A DNA stretch of 64,000 bases from Methylobacter sp. KS41 (lineage in GTDB: Bacteria; Pseudomonadota; Gammaproteobacteria; Methylococcales; Methylomonadaceae), in contig PHSP01000001.1 of NCBI GenBank assembly GCA_002862125.1, forward strand, positions 868,001 to 932,000, given 5' to 3'. The notes under the pieces were generated by a model. It did no database searches and was not told the origin of the DNA. It saw only the letters and a list, made by a program, of their open reading frames with translations. Shown here piece by piece: positions 27,542-37,201 of this stretch (positions are counted from its first letter, which is position 1; every line of letters starts with the position of its first letter). Made by a program: the position numbers and the translations under genes.

Positions 27542-27996
27542 AGACGGTATCAGTTTTTTTGCGTAATAAAACGTAAATCGGATGGAATGTTCGGGAGCCC
27601 ATTTTACCTTAATTCATCCCATCGTAATAACTAAAGCCTCTTCCAATAGCAAATGATCCTGAAGCGCCGCCGTATTCCTAACGGAAAACCGCGTCTGACA
27701 AATGCTTAAACCCAGTTCATGATCAAAGCGTGAAACGGATAATGAACAAAAATGCCCCTTCACTTCTATTCTAAGGAGCACGGAAGGTATAGAACAGGTG
27801 GAACAGTTTTAACTGGCCGTCAGCTTAACGCCCGTCTTTGTGAATACCGGCAGAATAAGATGGCTTCGATACAGGTCTCGCTGACAATTGAAATGTCTTG
27901 AAGATTAACAATACGCGATTGGGGTATTAAAACACCTCTGAAGGTATTTAATTCCAGGGCGGCCCAACACCGGTTAGATACCCTGGAATCGTTGGA
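27542..27996. other. 455-bp region upstream of lptD with a possible 55-codon ORF
   Basis: Contains the lptD promoter region. On the minus strand 27614-27781 is a GTG-initiated frame of 55 codons (LSVSRFDHELGLSICQTRF, LLLEEALVITMG) with protein-like composition but no ribosome site; the phase is open upstream to a TAA. I do not recognise it and cannot tell whether it is a gene or chance. Confidence 0.3.
27951..27989 (-). terminator. Hairpin after the dsbC gene
   Basis: ATTCCAGGG and CCCTGGAAT form a perfect 9-bp stem with a 21-base loop, eight bases past the dsbC stop. There is no T run, so it may be an mRNA 3' end stabiliser rather than an intrinsic terminator. Confidence 0.4.
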
Positions 27997-28719
27997 CTAT
28001 TTCGGATTATTTTCGCTTTCCAGCGCCTCAACTAATTGTTTTGCCGGCAAATAGCCCGGATATATATTGCCGTTCCCGGATACAATCATTGGGGTTCCTT
28101 TTACATCAAAATCAGCCCCTAACTGCATGTGCTCATCAACTGGATTATCACAGGTTTTAGCCTCGGGCGCATTGTCTTTCTTTGCGCTTGTTAAAGCCGC
28201 ATTCCGGTCTTTGGCGCACCAAACCGATACTGCTTTGTTGTAGGAATCTGACCCTTTTCCTGCCCTGGGGAAAAACAGGTATTGAATCGTAATACCTTGC
28301 GCCAAATACTGATCGATTTCTGAATGGAGTTTACGGCAATACCCGCAATCTATATCGGTAAAAATAGTCACCGTATATTTGGGTTTTTTTGCTTTAAATA
28401 CGATCATTTTATCCTGGCCTAATTTTTCAATGGCCTGTTTTCGCGTAACATTCAACTTTTCTTCAGTTAAATCCTTACGGGCTGCCACATCAACCAGACG
28501 TCCCTGCAGCAGATATTTACCATCCTCGGAAACATAAAATATATTACTCCCCACTTTAACTTCGTAAAGGCCTTTAACTTCAGAGGGCTTAATGGAATCA
28601 ATTTTCATGGTTGGCATAGAGTTAGCCAAAGATTGCCTGACGGCAACCTCATCAGCATTTGCATTGAATAATGTCAGTCCGAATACTAGTATCGAGGCAG
28701 TCCTAATAATTTTTCTCAT
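27997..28719 (-). CDS. dsbC: DsbC-type periplasmic disulfide isomerase
   Basis: A 240-residue thiol-disulfide isomerase that corrects wrong disulfides in the periplasm. It has a signal peptide (IRTASILVFGLTLFNANADE), an N-terminal dimerisation domain (about 25-90, VGSNIFYVSEDGKYLLQGRL) and a thioredoxin-like domain with the CGYC active site (about residue 125, FTDIDCGYCRKLH) and the cis-Pro loop VKGTPMIV. Length agrees with E. coli DsbC (236). It lies between rseP and lptD on the same strand; LptD has eight cysteines, so the neighbour may be a client. ATG 28719 has a weak upstream GAG. Confidence 0.93.
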   Translation of the reverse strand: MRKIIRTASILVFGLTLFNANADEVAVRQSLANSMPTMKIDSIKPSEVKGLYEVKVGSNIFYVSEDGKYLLQGRLVDVAARKDLTEEKLNVTRKQAIEKLGQDKMIVFKAKKPKYTVTIFTDIDCGYCRKLHSEIDQYLAQGITIQYLFFPRAGKGSDSYNKAVSVWCAKDRNAALTSAKKDNAPEAKTCDNPVDEHMQLGADFDVKGTPMIVSGNGNIYPGYLPAKQLVEALESENNPK

Positions 28720-28807
28720 GATTTTCTCGTGTTTTTCTTTAAATAAATTTTTTAAAGGCCTGATAGCAGGGGGCTTTGGCTTTTTTGACTTGCCGCGCGT
28801 TCATCTT

Positions 28808-30169
28808 TCAATGAAATAATCGTTGAACATCCAATACCATGGCCAATGCCATTAACGACATTAGCAAAGTAATGCCGACTTGCTGGAAAAAGGTTTGCAC
28901 CCTGTCTGAAACCGGACTTCCTTTAATGGCTTCCACCGCAAAAAAAAGCAAATGTCCTCCGTCCAACACGGGCACCGGCAATAAATTCAGTATCCCCAAA
29001 CTGACGCTAATCAGCGCCACAAACTTTATGAAATACACCAAACCCATGCTGGCTGATTGTCCTGCGTACTCGGCAATGCTGAGAGGTCCGCTCAGATTTT
29101 TTACTGAAGCCTTGCCTATCAACATCTTGCTCATCATTTTTAAGGTCGTATAGGAATAATACCAGGTGGTTTTCAGGGCAACCGGTATTGCTGCCAACGG
29201 CGATAAAGAATATTCGACGCTCAATGACTTCATCAGATCTTCCGGAACAAAAACAGATGCGCCAATTTTACCCTCTGTTTTCTGTTCAGATTCCACGCTT
29301 TTCGGAGTAATAATTAAGGGCGACTGAACGCCATCACGCTCAATAATTAGCTTTATACCAACGCCTGGATGTTTTTTTACTATGTCTACCCACTGCATCC
29401 AGTCATTTATAACCGTGCCATCGGCGCTCACAATCAAATCGCCTTTCTGCAAACCCGATGCTAATGCGGCACTATCCGGAAGCACCATCCCTATGACAGG
29501 TTTTAATTTCGGCGACCAGGGTTTGAAACCCAGGCGCTCATACAATATTTCCGGGTTTTGGGCATCGCTTTCAGAAATCTTAAGAATCTTGACACTCTGC
29601 CGGTCATCGAAGTTTTTGACTGCAATCTTAATATCCTGATCACCATCCAGTGCGGAGGCGGTTATTGCGGCCATTGCTTCAGACCAGGTCGGCGTCAACT
29701 TGCCGTTAACAGAAATGAGCTGATCACCTTCTTCAAAGCCCGCCGCGGCGGCTAGTGAAGGCGCGGCAACCGCACCTAGTATCGGTTTTATGCCAGTTTC
29801 GCCAATAACCAACACGCTCCAAAACAAAACAAGCGCAAGTATCAGGTTAAAAACCGGGCCGGCCGCAACTATTGCAGACCTGGCCAATAATGATTGACGG
29901 TTAAAAGCAAAAGGTAAATCTTCCTCTTTAACTTCGCCTTCCCGCTCATCGAGCATTTTGACATAGCCCCCCAGAGGGATGGCGGATAATACATATTCCG
30001 TGGCTTCAGGGTTTTTCTGATACGACCATAAAACCTTGCCGAAACCGACAGAAAACCGGAGCACTTTTACTCCGGCCTTGCGCGCCACCCAGAAATGCCC
30101 AAATTCATGAAACGAGACCAGAATGCCGATGGTAATGGCAAAATAAAACAGCGTATGCAAAAAATCCAT
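28808..30169 (-). CDS. rseP: Site-2 intramembrane protease RseP
   Basis: Inner-membrane zinc protease that cleaves anti-sigma factor RseA to activate the envelope-stress sigma factor. 453 residues, as usual. HEFGH (residues 21-25) carries the zinc ligands, LDGGH (near residue 398) the third ligand, and between lie two PDZ domains (GFEEGDQLISVNGK and GLQKGDLIVSADG). ATG 30169 overlaps the dxr stop by one base. It belongs to the rpsB-to-rseP block; in E. coli bamA would follow, but here dsbC does, so the envelope module differs. Confidence 0.95.
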   Translation of the reverse strand: MDFLHTLFYFAITIGILVSFHEFGHFWVARKAGVKVLRFSVGFGKVLWSYQKNPEATEYVLSAIPLGGYVKMLDEREGEVKEEDLPFAFNRQSLLARSAIVAAGPVFNLILALVLFWSVLVIGETGIKPILGAVAAPSLAAAAGFEEGDQLISVNGKLTPTWSEAMAAITASALDGDQDIKIAVKNFDDRQSVKILKISESDAQNPEILYERLGFKPWSPKLKPVIGMVLPDSAALASGLQKGDLIVSADGTVINDWMQWVDIVKKHPGVGIKLIIERDGVQSPLIITPKSVESEQKTEGKIGASVFVPEDLMKSLSVEYSLSPLAAIPVALKTTWYYSYTTLKMMSKMLIGKASVKNLSGPLSIAEYAGQSASMGLVYFIKFVALISVSLGILNLLPVPVLDGGHLLFFAVEAIKGSPVSDRVQTFFQQVGITLLMSLMALAMVLDVQRLFH

Positions 30170-31350
30170 TAATTAAGCTCAGTGATAATTTGTTTCGATA
30201 ACAGTCTGGCCTTTTGATCCGCCTCTAAAATAATATCAAGGGTTTGGGCTGGTTTGGCTGCAAACTTTTCCATGCACCGTTCGATAATAACCGGAATATC
30301 GGTAAAACGAATCTGTTCATTCAAGAATGCGTCCACGGCTATTTCATTGGCTGCATTTAAAACGGTTGGCATAATACCGCCCTTGTTGATGGCCTCGTAA
30401 GCAAGACGTAAACAGGGAAAACGTTCCAGATTTGGCTCTTCAAAATCCATCCGTCGGACATCAAAAATATTCAAGGGTTCAACGCCTGAAGCAAACCGTT
30501 CCGGCCATGCCATCGAAAAAGCGATGGGAACACGCATATCCGGATTACCCATTTGCGCCAGCACAGTACCGTCAACATAATCCACCATCGAATGGATAAC
30601 GCTTTGCGGATGAATTACAACTTGTATTTGATCCGGCGCCATGGCGAATAAAATACAGGCTTCAATCATTTCCAGCCCTTTATTCATCATTGTCGCTGAA
30701 TCCACCGAAATCTTCCGGCCCATATCCCAATTAGGGTGGGCAACTGCCTGATCTGGCGTTACATCGGCCATTTCCTCTATTGGCATTTCACGAAATGGAC
30801 CGCCTGAAGCAGTCAATAAAATACGCCTGGCTTGTTTAGCCTGCATGCCGGATTTATAGCCTGCAGGCATGCATTGAAAAATAGCGTTATGTTCGCTATC
30901 GATGGGTAACAATTGCGCCCCCGACTCCGCAACAGCTTGCATAAAGATATCGCCGGACATGACCAAGGCTTCTTTATTAGCCAATAAAATTGTTTTGCCT
31001 GCTTTTGCAGCCGCAAGACTAGGCAACAACCCAGCTGCGCCAACGATTGCGGCCATGACCGAATCAACGTTGTCCAATGTTGCAACGCACTCAAGCGACT
31101 GGGCCCCTGACAACACTTTAATACCGGAGACAGGCGAATTTTTGAGTCTTTCCGTGAATTCCAGAGCCTTGTTTTCATCAACAACTACGACTACTTCAGG
31201 ATGATGATCCAGACATTGTTTATACAACAAGTCAATATTGTTGTTCGCCGTTAACGCCACCACCTTATAGAGATGGGCATGTCTGGCTGCGACGTCCAGC
31301 GTACTGACGCCAATCGAGCCTGTCGCACCGAGTATGCATATGCCTTTCAT
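30169..31350 (-). CDS. dxr: 1-deoxy-D-xylulose 5-phosphate reductoisomerase
   Basis: Second enzyme of the non-mevalonate (MEP) isoprenoid pathway, NADPH-dependent. The frame can be extended to GTG 31380, but ATG 31350 overlaps the cdsA stop as ATGA and gives the expected start MKGICILGATGSIGVSTLDV with the nucleotide-binding GATGSIG at residues 8-14. The result is 393 residues, the family length. The metal-binding segment LPIDSEHNA and the flexible-loop/active-site GGPFRE are visible. It is translationally coupled at both ends (cdsA upstream, rseP downstream). Confidence 0.96.
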   Translation of the reverse strand: MKGICILGATGSIGVSTLDVAARHAHLYKVVALTANNNIDLLYKQCLDHHPEVVVVVDENKALEFTERLKNSPVSGIKVLSGAQSLECVATLDNVDSVMAAIVGAAGLLPSLAAAKAGKTILLANKEALVMSGDIFMQAVAESGAQLLPIDSEHNAIFQCMPAGYKSGMQAKQARRILLTASGGPFREMPIEEMADVTPDQAVAHPNWDMGRKISVDSATMMNKGLEMIEACILFAMAPDQIQVVIHPQSVIHSMVDYVDGTVLAQMGNPDMRVPIAFSMAWPERFASGVEPLNIFDVRRMDFEEPNLERFPCLRLAYEAINKGGIMPTVLNAANEIAVDAFLNEQIRFTDIPVIIERCMEKFAAKPAQTLDIILEADQKARLLSKQIITELN

Positions 31351-32219
31351 GAAACCAGCCTGTATATAAAATAAATACACCCATAAAAGAAAGGTACGGC
31401 GGCAATGATACTGTCAACTCTATCCAGAACACCACCGTGACCCGGTAATAATATTCCGCTATCTTTTACACCGCGCTGGCGTTTAACCACGCTAAAAAAA
31501 AGATCGCCATAAATGGAAATCAACACCGTTAATACCGACAGCAAAACAAAATCCCCGGCAATCATTGGTTGAAAACCATAAATAAGACTTAAAGCAACCG
31601 CACAAACCAAAGCCGAGATTAAAGCGCCATACATTCCAGCAACGGTTTTGCCCGGACTAATTTCTGGCGCCAGCTTGGTTGCGCCCCATTTCTTGCCAGC
31701 ACAGTAAGCCGATATATCCGCAACCCAGATCAGGATTAAAAAATACATCGTCATTTCAGTGCCGTAAAAAGATCTTAAACGGGATAAAAACATCCACGCG
31801 GATAATAAAACGAACCAGCCGATCAAAACTTTATACCGGGTTTTCAACTGCAGATTCAACAACCCTGAGGGAGCGTTCCTGATTAAAATCATGACCAATA
31901 CCCAGAATAAAACCGGCGGTATAACCAGCCATTCCAGTATGCCGGAATAGTCCCTGACATCCGGCCAATCCGTGACCTGGGCGACCAGCTCAAGAATTTG
32001 AGTCCAAAAATGAATTCCCAACATCGGCAGAATCAATGCCAACAGAAATAATCCCCGCTTAAGCAGCGAAGTAACGCCGGCAAGATTACTCCATTCCCAT
32101 GCAGCCAAAAGGGTAAACAGGCCTATCAACAATGAAAAATATTCCATCGGCAATTTAAACACTGCCAGTGCAATCAGGGAAGCCAGAACTGATGCTGTTA
32201 TAATTCGCTTTAGTAACAT
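31347..32219 (-). CDS. cdsA: Phosphatidate cytidylyltransferase
   Basis: Makes CDP-diacylglycerol for phospholipids in the inner membrane. 290 residues with about eight hydrophobic segments and the C-terminal signature SVVKRQRGVKDSGILLPGHGGVLDRVDS, which is the CDP-alcohol binding motif of CdsA. ATG 32219 lies 25 bases after the uppS stop; its own stop overlaps dxr. Order uppS-cdsA-dxr differs from E. coli (dxr-uppS-cdsA) by a shifted dxr. Length and motifs are normal. Confidence 0.94.
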   Translation of the reverse strand: MLLKRIITASVLASLIALAVFKLPMEYFSLLIGLFTLLAAWEWSNLAGVTSLLKRGLFLLALILPMLGIHFWTQILELVAQVTDWPDVRDYSGILEWLVIPPVLFWVLVMILIRNAPSGLLNLQLKTRYKVLIGWFVLLSAWMFLSRLRSFYGTEMTMYFLILIWVADISAYCAGKKWGATKLAPEISPGKTVAGMYGALISALVCAVALSLIYGFQPMIAGDFVLLSVLTVLISIYGDLFFSVVKRQRGVKDSGILLPGHGGVLDRVDSIIAAVPFFYGCIYFIYRLVS

Positions 32220-32244
32220 TTTCGTAAGCTATTTGATATTGGAG

Positions 32245-33012
32245 TTATAGATTGACTGATTTATTAAGAACTTGCTCGCTGGTATGACCAAAGCGCCGTT
32301 GCCGGCTTTTAAAGCTCTTAATAGCTTCTTCAAGTGAATTCTGGTCAAAATCCGGCCAGAGAGTAGATGTAAAGTACAATTCTGTATAGGCTAATTGCCA
32401 TAACATAAAATTGCTGACACGTTGTTCGCCACCTGTTCTAATAAACAGGTCAGGGTCAGGCAGGCCAGCCGTTGACAAATGCTGATTGATCAAATCTTCA
32501 CAGATCGCCTGATTTTTAAATTCTCCGGCGGCTATTTTTTCCGCTACTTTCCGGAATGCCTGACACATATCCCAGTGACCGCCATAATTCGCAGCCACAA
32601 CCAGGGTTAAACTGGTATTATCCTTAGTTTGTTCCTCTCCTTCGGCCATTTTTTGTTGTAACTTATCGGAGAATGCGCTTCTATCGCCAATAAAGCGCAA
32701 ACGGATATTGTTACGATCCAGTTTGTCGATTTCCCTTTGCAGCGTTGCCATAAAAAGCGCCATCAGTAGAGCAACTTCTGCTTCCGGCCTACGCCAGTTT
32801 TCACTGCTAAAAGCAAATAAGGTTAAGACTTCAACTTTATGTTTAGCGCAATACTCGACAATTTTTCTTACTGCTTTTACTCCAGCCTGATGGCCGACAG
32901 CTCTGGGCATGTATCTTTTTTGCGCCCATCTGCCATTACCGTCCATGATAATGGCAATATGACGAGGATTATTGCTGTCGGATTCTTGATTGTTACGGTC
33001 ATCAGTAGGCAT
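32245..33012 (-). CDS. uppS: Undecaprenyl diphosphate synthase
   Basis: Cis-prenyltransferase that makes the C55 lipid carrier of cell-wall and LPS synthesis, using IPP from the MEP pathway (dxr is next door). 255 residues. The substrate-binding HIAIIMDGNGRWAQKR (about 18-33) with catalytic Asp, FAFSSENWRRP, and the C-terminal RTGGEQRVSNFMLWQLAYTE motif are all present. A non-conserved charged N-terminus of about 17 residues precedes the core. ATG 33012 lies 13 bases after the frr stop. Confidence 0.95.
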   Translation of the reverse strand: MPTDDRNNQESDSNNPRHIAIIMDGNGRWAQKRYMPRAVGHQAGVKAVRKIVEYCAKHKVEVLTLFAFSSENWRRPEAEVALLMALFMATLQREIDKLDRNNIRLRFIGDRSAFSDKLQQKMAEGEEQTKDNTSLTLVVAANYGGHWDMCQAFRKVAEKIAAGEFKNQAICEDLINQHLSTAGLPDPDLFIRTGGEQRVSNFMLWQLAYTELYFTSTLWPDFDQNSLEEAIKSFKSRQRRFGHTSEQVLNKSVNL

Positions 33013-33025
33013 TATTCTGTCTCTA

Positions 33026-33583
33026 TTAAATTGATAATAGATCCGCCTCTTTTGCTTCCAGTAACTTTTCTACTTCCTTGACATACTGATCAGTTAATTT
33101 TTGAATTTTTTCTTCAGCTGCGTGCGCTTCATCTTCAGAAATCATTTTTTCCTTTAAGGCTTCTTTTATTTCAGAATTGGCATCGCGGCGGATATTTCTG
33201 ATTGCAACTCGTCCATTCTCTGCTTCATGCTTAACAACTTTGACCAGGCTGCGGCGTCGATCTTCCGTCAGCGGCGGCAATGGAATACGGATAGTCATGC
33301 CATTGGTAGCTGGATTCAACCCGAGATCTGATTTTAAAATGGCTTTTTCAATCGCCTGCACCATGCCTTTTTCCCATGGTGTAATCGTTAGTGTGCGCGC
33401 ATCTTCAACAGCAATATTTGCAACCTGAGATAAAGCCGAATCCGTACCGTAGTAAGAAACACTAATTTGATCCAACAAACTTGGATGCGCCCTACCTGTT
33501 CTAATTTTCGAGAACTCATGCTTTATCGCTTCAATGCTCTTGCTCATGCGGGTTGCCGCATCCTGTTGGATATCACTAATCAT
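33026..33583 (-). CDS. frr: Ribosome recycling factor
   Basis: Splits post-termination ribosomes together with EF-G and complements RF3, which is also in the window. 185 residues, the standard length. The [13 protein letters not shown] segment and the helical C-terminus ending [15 protein letters not shown] are diagnostic. ATG 33583 shares one base with the pyrH stop (TGATG) and has GAGGA nine bases upstream; a TTG one codon earlier is not used. Confidence 0.97.
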   Translation of the reverse strand: MISDIQQDAATRMSKSIEAIKHEFSKIRTGRAHPSLLDQISVSYYGTDSALSQVANIAVEDARTLTITPWEKGMVQAIEKAILKSDLGLNPATNGMTIRIPLPPLTEDRRRSLVKVVKHEAENGRVAIRNIRRDANSEIKEALKEKMISEDEAHAAEEKIQKLTDQYVKEVEKLLEAKEADLLSI

Positions 33584-34308
33584 CAATCTGTTCCTCGTTC
33601 AATAAGAGAGCCGATCTCTTCGCCCATCATCAATCTCATGACGGCGCCTTGCTCAAAAATATTCATTACCCGCATCGGTACATTGTTGTCCCGGCATAAA
33701 ACCAGAGCAGTTGTGTCCATGACATTAAGGCGCTGATCAAGTGCTTCGTCATAGGTTAATCGCGAATAAAATACAGCGTCCTTAATTTTTTCAGGATCCG
33801 CTGAATAGACGCCCTTGACTTTAGTCGCTTTAATCATCAATTCCGCATTGATTTCAATCGCTCTTAGGCTGGCTGCTGAATCAGTGGTAAAAAATGGATT
33901 GCCGGTACCGGCGGCAAAAATAACCACCCGGCCTTTTTCCAAATGCCTGACAGCCCGGCGGCGAATATAATCCTCGCAGACCTGGTTGATTTTAAGAGCC
34001 GACATCACCCTGACCTGCTGACCAAGCGTCTCCAGAGAGTCCTGCATGGCCAAGGCATTGATGACCGTAGCCAGCATACCCATCTGGTCGCTAGTGACTC
34101 TATCCAGGCCTTCAGCGGCTTTTTCAGCGCCGCGCAAAATATTACCGCCGCCGATAACTAAACCAACCTGTATGCCAATATCACATAATTCTTTGATTTC
34201 AGTGGCAAGACGCTTGACAATATCGGCGTCAATACTGCCTCCAGTCTCGCTCATTAAAGCCTCACCGCTTAACTTAAGCAAAATTCTCTGGCAAATCAGT
34301 TTAGTCAT
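33583..34308 (-). CDS. pyrH: UMP kinase
   Basis: Phosphorylates UMP to UDP in pyrimidine synthesis; hexameric, GTP-activated. 241 residues with [12 protein letters not shown] at the N-terminus, [31 protein letters not shown] and the [10 protein letters not shown] segment of amino-acid-kinase folds. It lies between tsf (107 bases away) and frr (one-base overlap), the conserved bacterial order. ATG 34308. Confidence 0.97.
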   Translation of the reverse strand: MTKLICQRILLKLSGEALMSETGGSIDADIVKRLATEIKELCDIGIQVGLVIGGGNILRGAEKAAEGLDRVTSDQMGMLATVINALAMQDSLETLGQQVRVMSALKINQVCEDYIRRRAVRHLEKGRVVIFAAGTGNPFFTTDSAASLRAIEINAELMIKATKVKGVYSADPEKIKDAVFYSRLTYDEALDQRLNVMDTTALVLCRDNNVPMRVMNIFEQGAVMRLMMGEEIGSLIERGTD

Positions 34309-34414
34309 ATTATTACCGGGTGGGTGTCAGTTCTGCAGATTGGATTAATGTAATACGGCGGTCATAGTCACTGCTCTTGGGCTGCCGGGAAGCGGCAACT
34401 CAAGCCGGGTGATC

Positions 34415-35305
34415 TTAATTTCCTCTAACTTGCGCCATTACTTCTTCGGCAAAGTTTTCTTCTTTTTTCTCGATGCCTTCACCCACTTCAACGCGAATGA
34501 AACGAATAACTTTGTTGCCTTTTGATTCTACCAGCTTACCGACAATCGTTTTATCGTCCTTGATAAAAGGCTGGCCTAACAAGGTCACTTCCGCCAAAAA
34601 CTTCCTGATCTGGCCGGCAATCATTTTTTCTACGATATCGGCCGGCTTACCGCTTTCTGCTGATAGAGCCCGGAATATTTCTTTTTCTTTTTCAATCGTT
34701 TCAGCAGGCACTTGGCCTTCAGAAACATAATGCGGCTTGCTGGCCGCGATGTGCATGGCAATGTCCTTGCCCAAATCCTTGTCTGCCTTCGCCAACTCAA
34801 CAATCACGCCAATTTTATTGCCATGTAAATAACTCGCAGTACCGCCTTCCTCGGTTTTGAACTTTTCAAAACGTCTGACAGTAATGTTTTCACCCAATTT
34901 TGAAATCAAGCCACGGCGCATTTCATCAACCGTAACGCCGCCTTCCAAGGGCATTGCCAGCAATTGCTCTTCAGATTCAATTTGCTCCGCATTCAACAAT
35001 GCAACCGCTACATTATTTACGAAGTTTACGAAATCATCTGCTTTGGCAACAAAATCAGTTTCACAATTGATATCGACAATAGCTACCGCCTTTCCGTCAT
35101 CGCTGGCTTTAACCCCGATAATTCCTTCAGCGGCAATACGGCCGGATTTTTTATCGGCCTTAGCTAAACCTGATTTGCGCATATTTTCGATAGCCAGTTC
35201 CATGTCTCCATTGGCTTCAACCAAGGCTTTTTTGCACTCCATCATACCGGAGCCTGTTCTTTCACGCAGTTCCTTAACCATTCCTGCACTAATAGCAATA
35301 CTCAT
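34415..35305 (-). CDS. tsf: Elongation factor Ts
   Basis: Guanine-nucleotide exchange factor for EF-Tu. 296 residues. N-terminal UBA-like ERTGSGMMECKKALVEANGD is diagnostic, followed by the core with the ISAGM ... SGLAKADKK and CETDFVAK segments that contact EF-Tu. A GGAA ribosome site precedes ATG 35305. It is downstream of rpsB with a 114-base gap that holds a hairpin. Confidence 0.97.
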   Translation of the reverse strand: MSIAISAGMVKELRERTGSGMMECKKALVEANGDMELAIENMRKSGLAKADKKSGRIAAEGIIGVKASDDGKAVAIVDINCETDFVAKADDFVNFVNNVAVALLNAEQIESEEQLLAMPLEGGVTVDEMRRGLISKLGENITVRRFEKFKTEEGGTASYLHGNKIGVIVELAKADKDLGKDIAMHIAASKPHYVSEGQVPAETIEKEKEIFRALSAESGKPADIVEKMIAGQIRKFLAEVTLLGQPFIKDDKTIVGKLVESKGNKVIRFIRVEVGEGIEKKEENFAEEVMAQVRGN

Positions 35306-35338
35306 TTTTTGTGTTTCCTCAATATTATCGTCACTATA

Positions 35339-35364
35339 AAAACGCCCCAGTAAGGGGGCGTTTT
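35339..35364 (-). terminator. rpsB-tsf intercistronic hairpin
   Basis: AACGCCCC and GGGGCGTT form a perfect 8-bp stem with a short loop, bordered on both strands by T runs (TTTTAT on the minus strand). It lies between rpsB and tsf, where an attenuating terminator is known in E. coli to lower tsf expression relative to rpsB; the same role is inferred here. Confidence 0.7.
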
Positions 35365-35419
35365 TTGGTCTAATCTAGCGTTTCACTTCACAGGAAAACC
35401 TGCATTGGGTTATATATAG

Positions 35420-36160
35420 TTATTCTACCGCAGTTTCTTCAACAAAATCATCAGCCTTTGCCGACAAGCCCAAACCAGCCGCCTTAGCTTCCATCACTGC
35501 CGCAGAAACGCTTTCACAGTAAAGTTTAACGGCGCGAATTGAATCGTCATTGCCTGGAATGACATAATCAATTTTCTCAGGCGAATTGTTAGAATCAACA
35601 ACTCCGACAACCGGAATGCCTAATTTTTTTGCTTCGCTGATGGCATTTTTTTCATAACCGACGTCCAACACGAAAATTACGTCGGGAACTCCCTTCATAT
35701 CCTTTATGCCGCCAAGACTCCGTTCCAGCTTTTCGAGCTCGCGCTCCATGCCCAATGCTTCTTTTTTTCCGAACCGTTGATAAAGCGTTCCGTCGGCTTT
35801 CATGGCTTCCAATTCCTTAAGACGGTTGATTGATTTCTTAATAGTTTTGAAGTTGGTCATCATGCCGCCTAACCAGCGATGATTAACGTAGGGCATGCCA
35901 CAACGTTTTGCTTCTTCCGCAACTACTTTTCGCGCGGCCTTTTTAGTGCCGACAAACAGGACGGTACCTTTGTTTGCAGACATCTGACCCAGATAATTCA
36001 TTGCATCATTAAACAACGGAAGCGTTTTTTCCAAATCAATGATATGGATTTTGTTACGGGCTCCGAATAAGTAAGCCGCCATTTTCGGATTCCAATAACG
36101 AGTTTGGTGCCCAAAGTGAACACCCGCTTCAAGCATTTGACGCATGGATACTGCTGCCAT
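35420..36160 (-). CDS. rpsB: 30S ribosomal protein S2
   Basis: 246 residues, S2 family: [54 protein letters not shown] and [23 protein letters not shown] gives a near-ideal ribosome site for ATG 36160. The C-terminal acidic tail is short. First gene of the rpsB-tsf-pyrH-frr block, divergent from map across 276 bases that must contain both promoters. Confidence 0.97.
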   Translation of the reverse strand: MAAVSMRQMLEAGVHFGHQTRYWNPKMAAYLFGARNKIHIIDLEKTLPLFNDAMNYLGQMSANKGTVLFVGTKKAARKVVAEEAKRCGMPYVNHRWLGGMMTNFKTIKKSINRLKELEAMKADGTLYQRFGKKEALGMERELEKLERSLGGIKDMKGVPDVIFVLDVGYEKNAISEAKKLGIPVVGVVDSNNSPEKIDYVIPGNDDSIRAVKLYCESVSAAVMEAKAAGLGLSAKADDFVEETAVE

Positions 36161-36436
36161 TAATTTCTCCTAAGTTTTAAAACCGGAATATTTTATTCCG
36201 AATCGGGTTATGCCTCCGCCTATCCCGTCTGATAACCAACCTCAATAAATAAAGCCGGCACCCTACCAAACGTGACGATAAGCGTGAGAATTTTTACAAA
36301 AATGAACTTAACTTTATACCATAATTTACGCTTTACAACAAGCAAAGCTCTGTTAAAATCTCAACCCTTCCGGGTACAAGAAGCATAATCATACCACTCC
36401 GGCCTTGAACCTTAAATCTTCAACTTTGAACCATCT

Positions 36437-37201
36437 ATGAGCATCATCATCAAATCCCCCAGTGAAATTGAAAAAATGCGTATCGCCGGAAAGCTTGCCG
36501 CCGAAGTTTTGGAAATGATTGAACCCTACGTTGCTCCGGGCATTAGCACGGATCAGCTCGATAAATACTGCCACGATTACATCGTTGACGTACAAAAAGC
36601 CATTCCAGCGCCGCTCAATTATCACGGCTTTCCAAAATCAATATGCACATCGATTAACCAGACAGTTTGTCACGGAATTCCCAGCGAAAAAAAACTTAAA
36701 TCAGGTGATATCGTTAATATCGACATTACCGTGATTAAAGATGGATACCATGGCGATACCAGTAAAATGTTTTGCATAGGCGAAGTCAGTCAACACGCAA
36801 AACGCCTGATTAAAATAACCCGGGAAGCCATGTTCCTCGGCATAGAACAAGTTAAAGCCGGAACTACCTTAGGCGATATCGGCCATGCCATACAAAAACA
36901 CGCCGAAAGTAATCGTTACTCTGTGGTCAGGGACTTTTGCGGACATGGCATCGGTGCAAAATTCCATGAAGAACCGCAAGTGTTGCATTACGGCAAGCCG
37001 GGAACAGGCGTAGTTCTTGAAGCCGGCATGATAATAACCATTGAACCCATGATTAATCTGGGCAAACGTTACGTAAAAGTATTAGCTGATGGCTGGACGG
37101 CGGTCACTAAGGACCGGAGCCTGTCGGCGCAATTTGAACACACTATTTTAGTAACCGCTGACGGCTATGAAATCTTGACACTGCGTAAAGAGGAAATGTG
37201 A
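36437..37201 (+). CDS. map: Methionine aminopeptidase (type I)
   Basis: Removes N-terminal Met from nascent proteins. 254 residues with the five metal ligands of the MetAP pita-bread fold in DIVNIDITVIKDGYHGDTSKMF, CGHGIGAKFHEEPQVLHYG and TIEPMINLG. The usual divergence from rpsB is conserved. The stop overlaps the glnD GTG as GTGA. No clear Shine-Dalgarno precedes ATG 36437. Confidence 0.96.
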   Translation: MSIIIKSPSEIEKMRIAGKLAAEVLEMIEPYVAPGISTDQLDKYCHDYIVDVQKAIPAPLNYHGFPKSICTSINQTVCHGIPSEKKLKSGDIVNIDITVIKDGYHGDTSKMFCIGEVSQHAKRLIKITREAMFLGIEQVKAGTTLGDIGHAIQKHAESNRYSVVRDFCGHGIGAKFHEEPQVLHYGKPGTGVVLEAGMIITIEPMINLGKRYVKVLADGWTAVTKDRSLSAQFEHTILVTADGYEILTLRKEEM

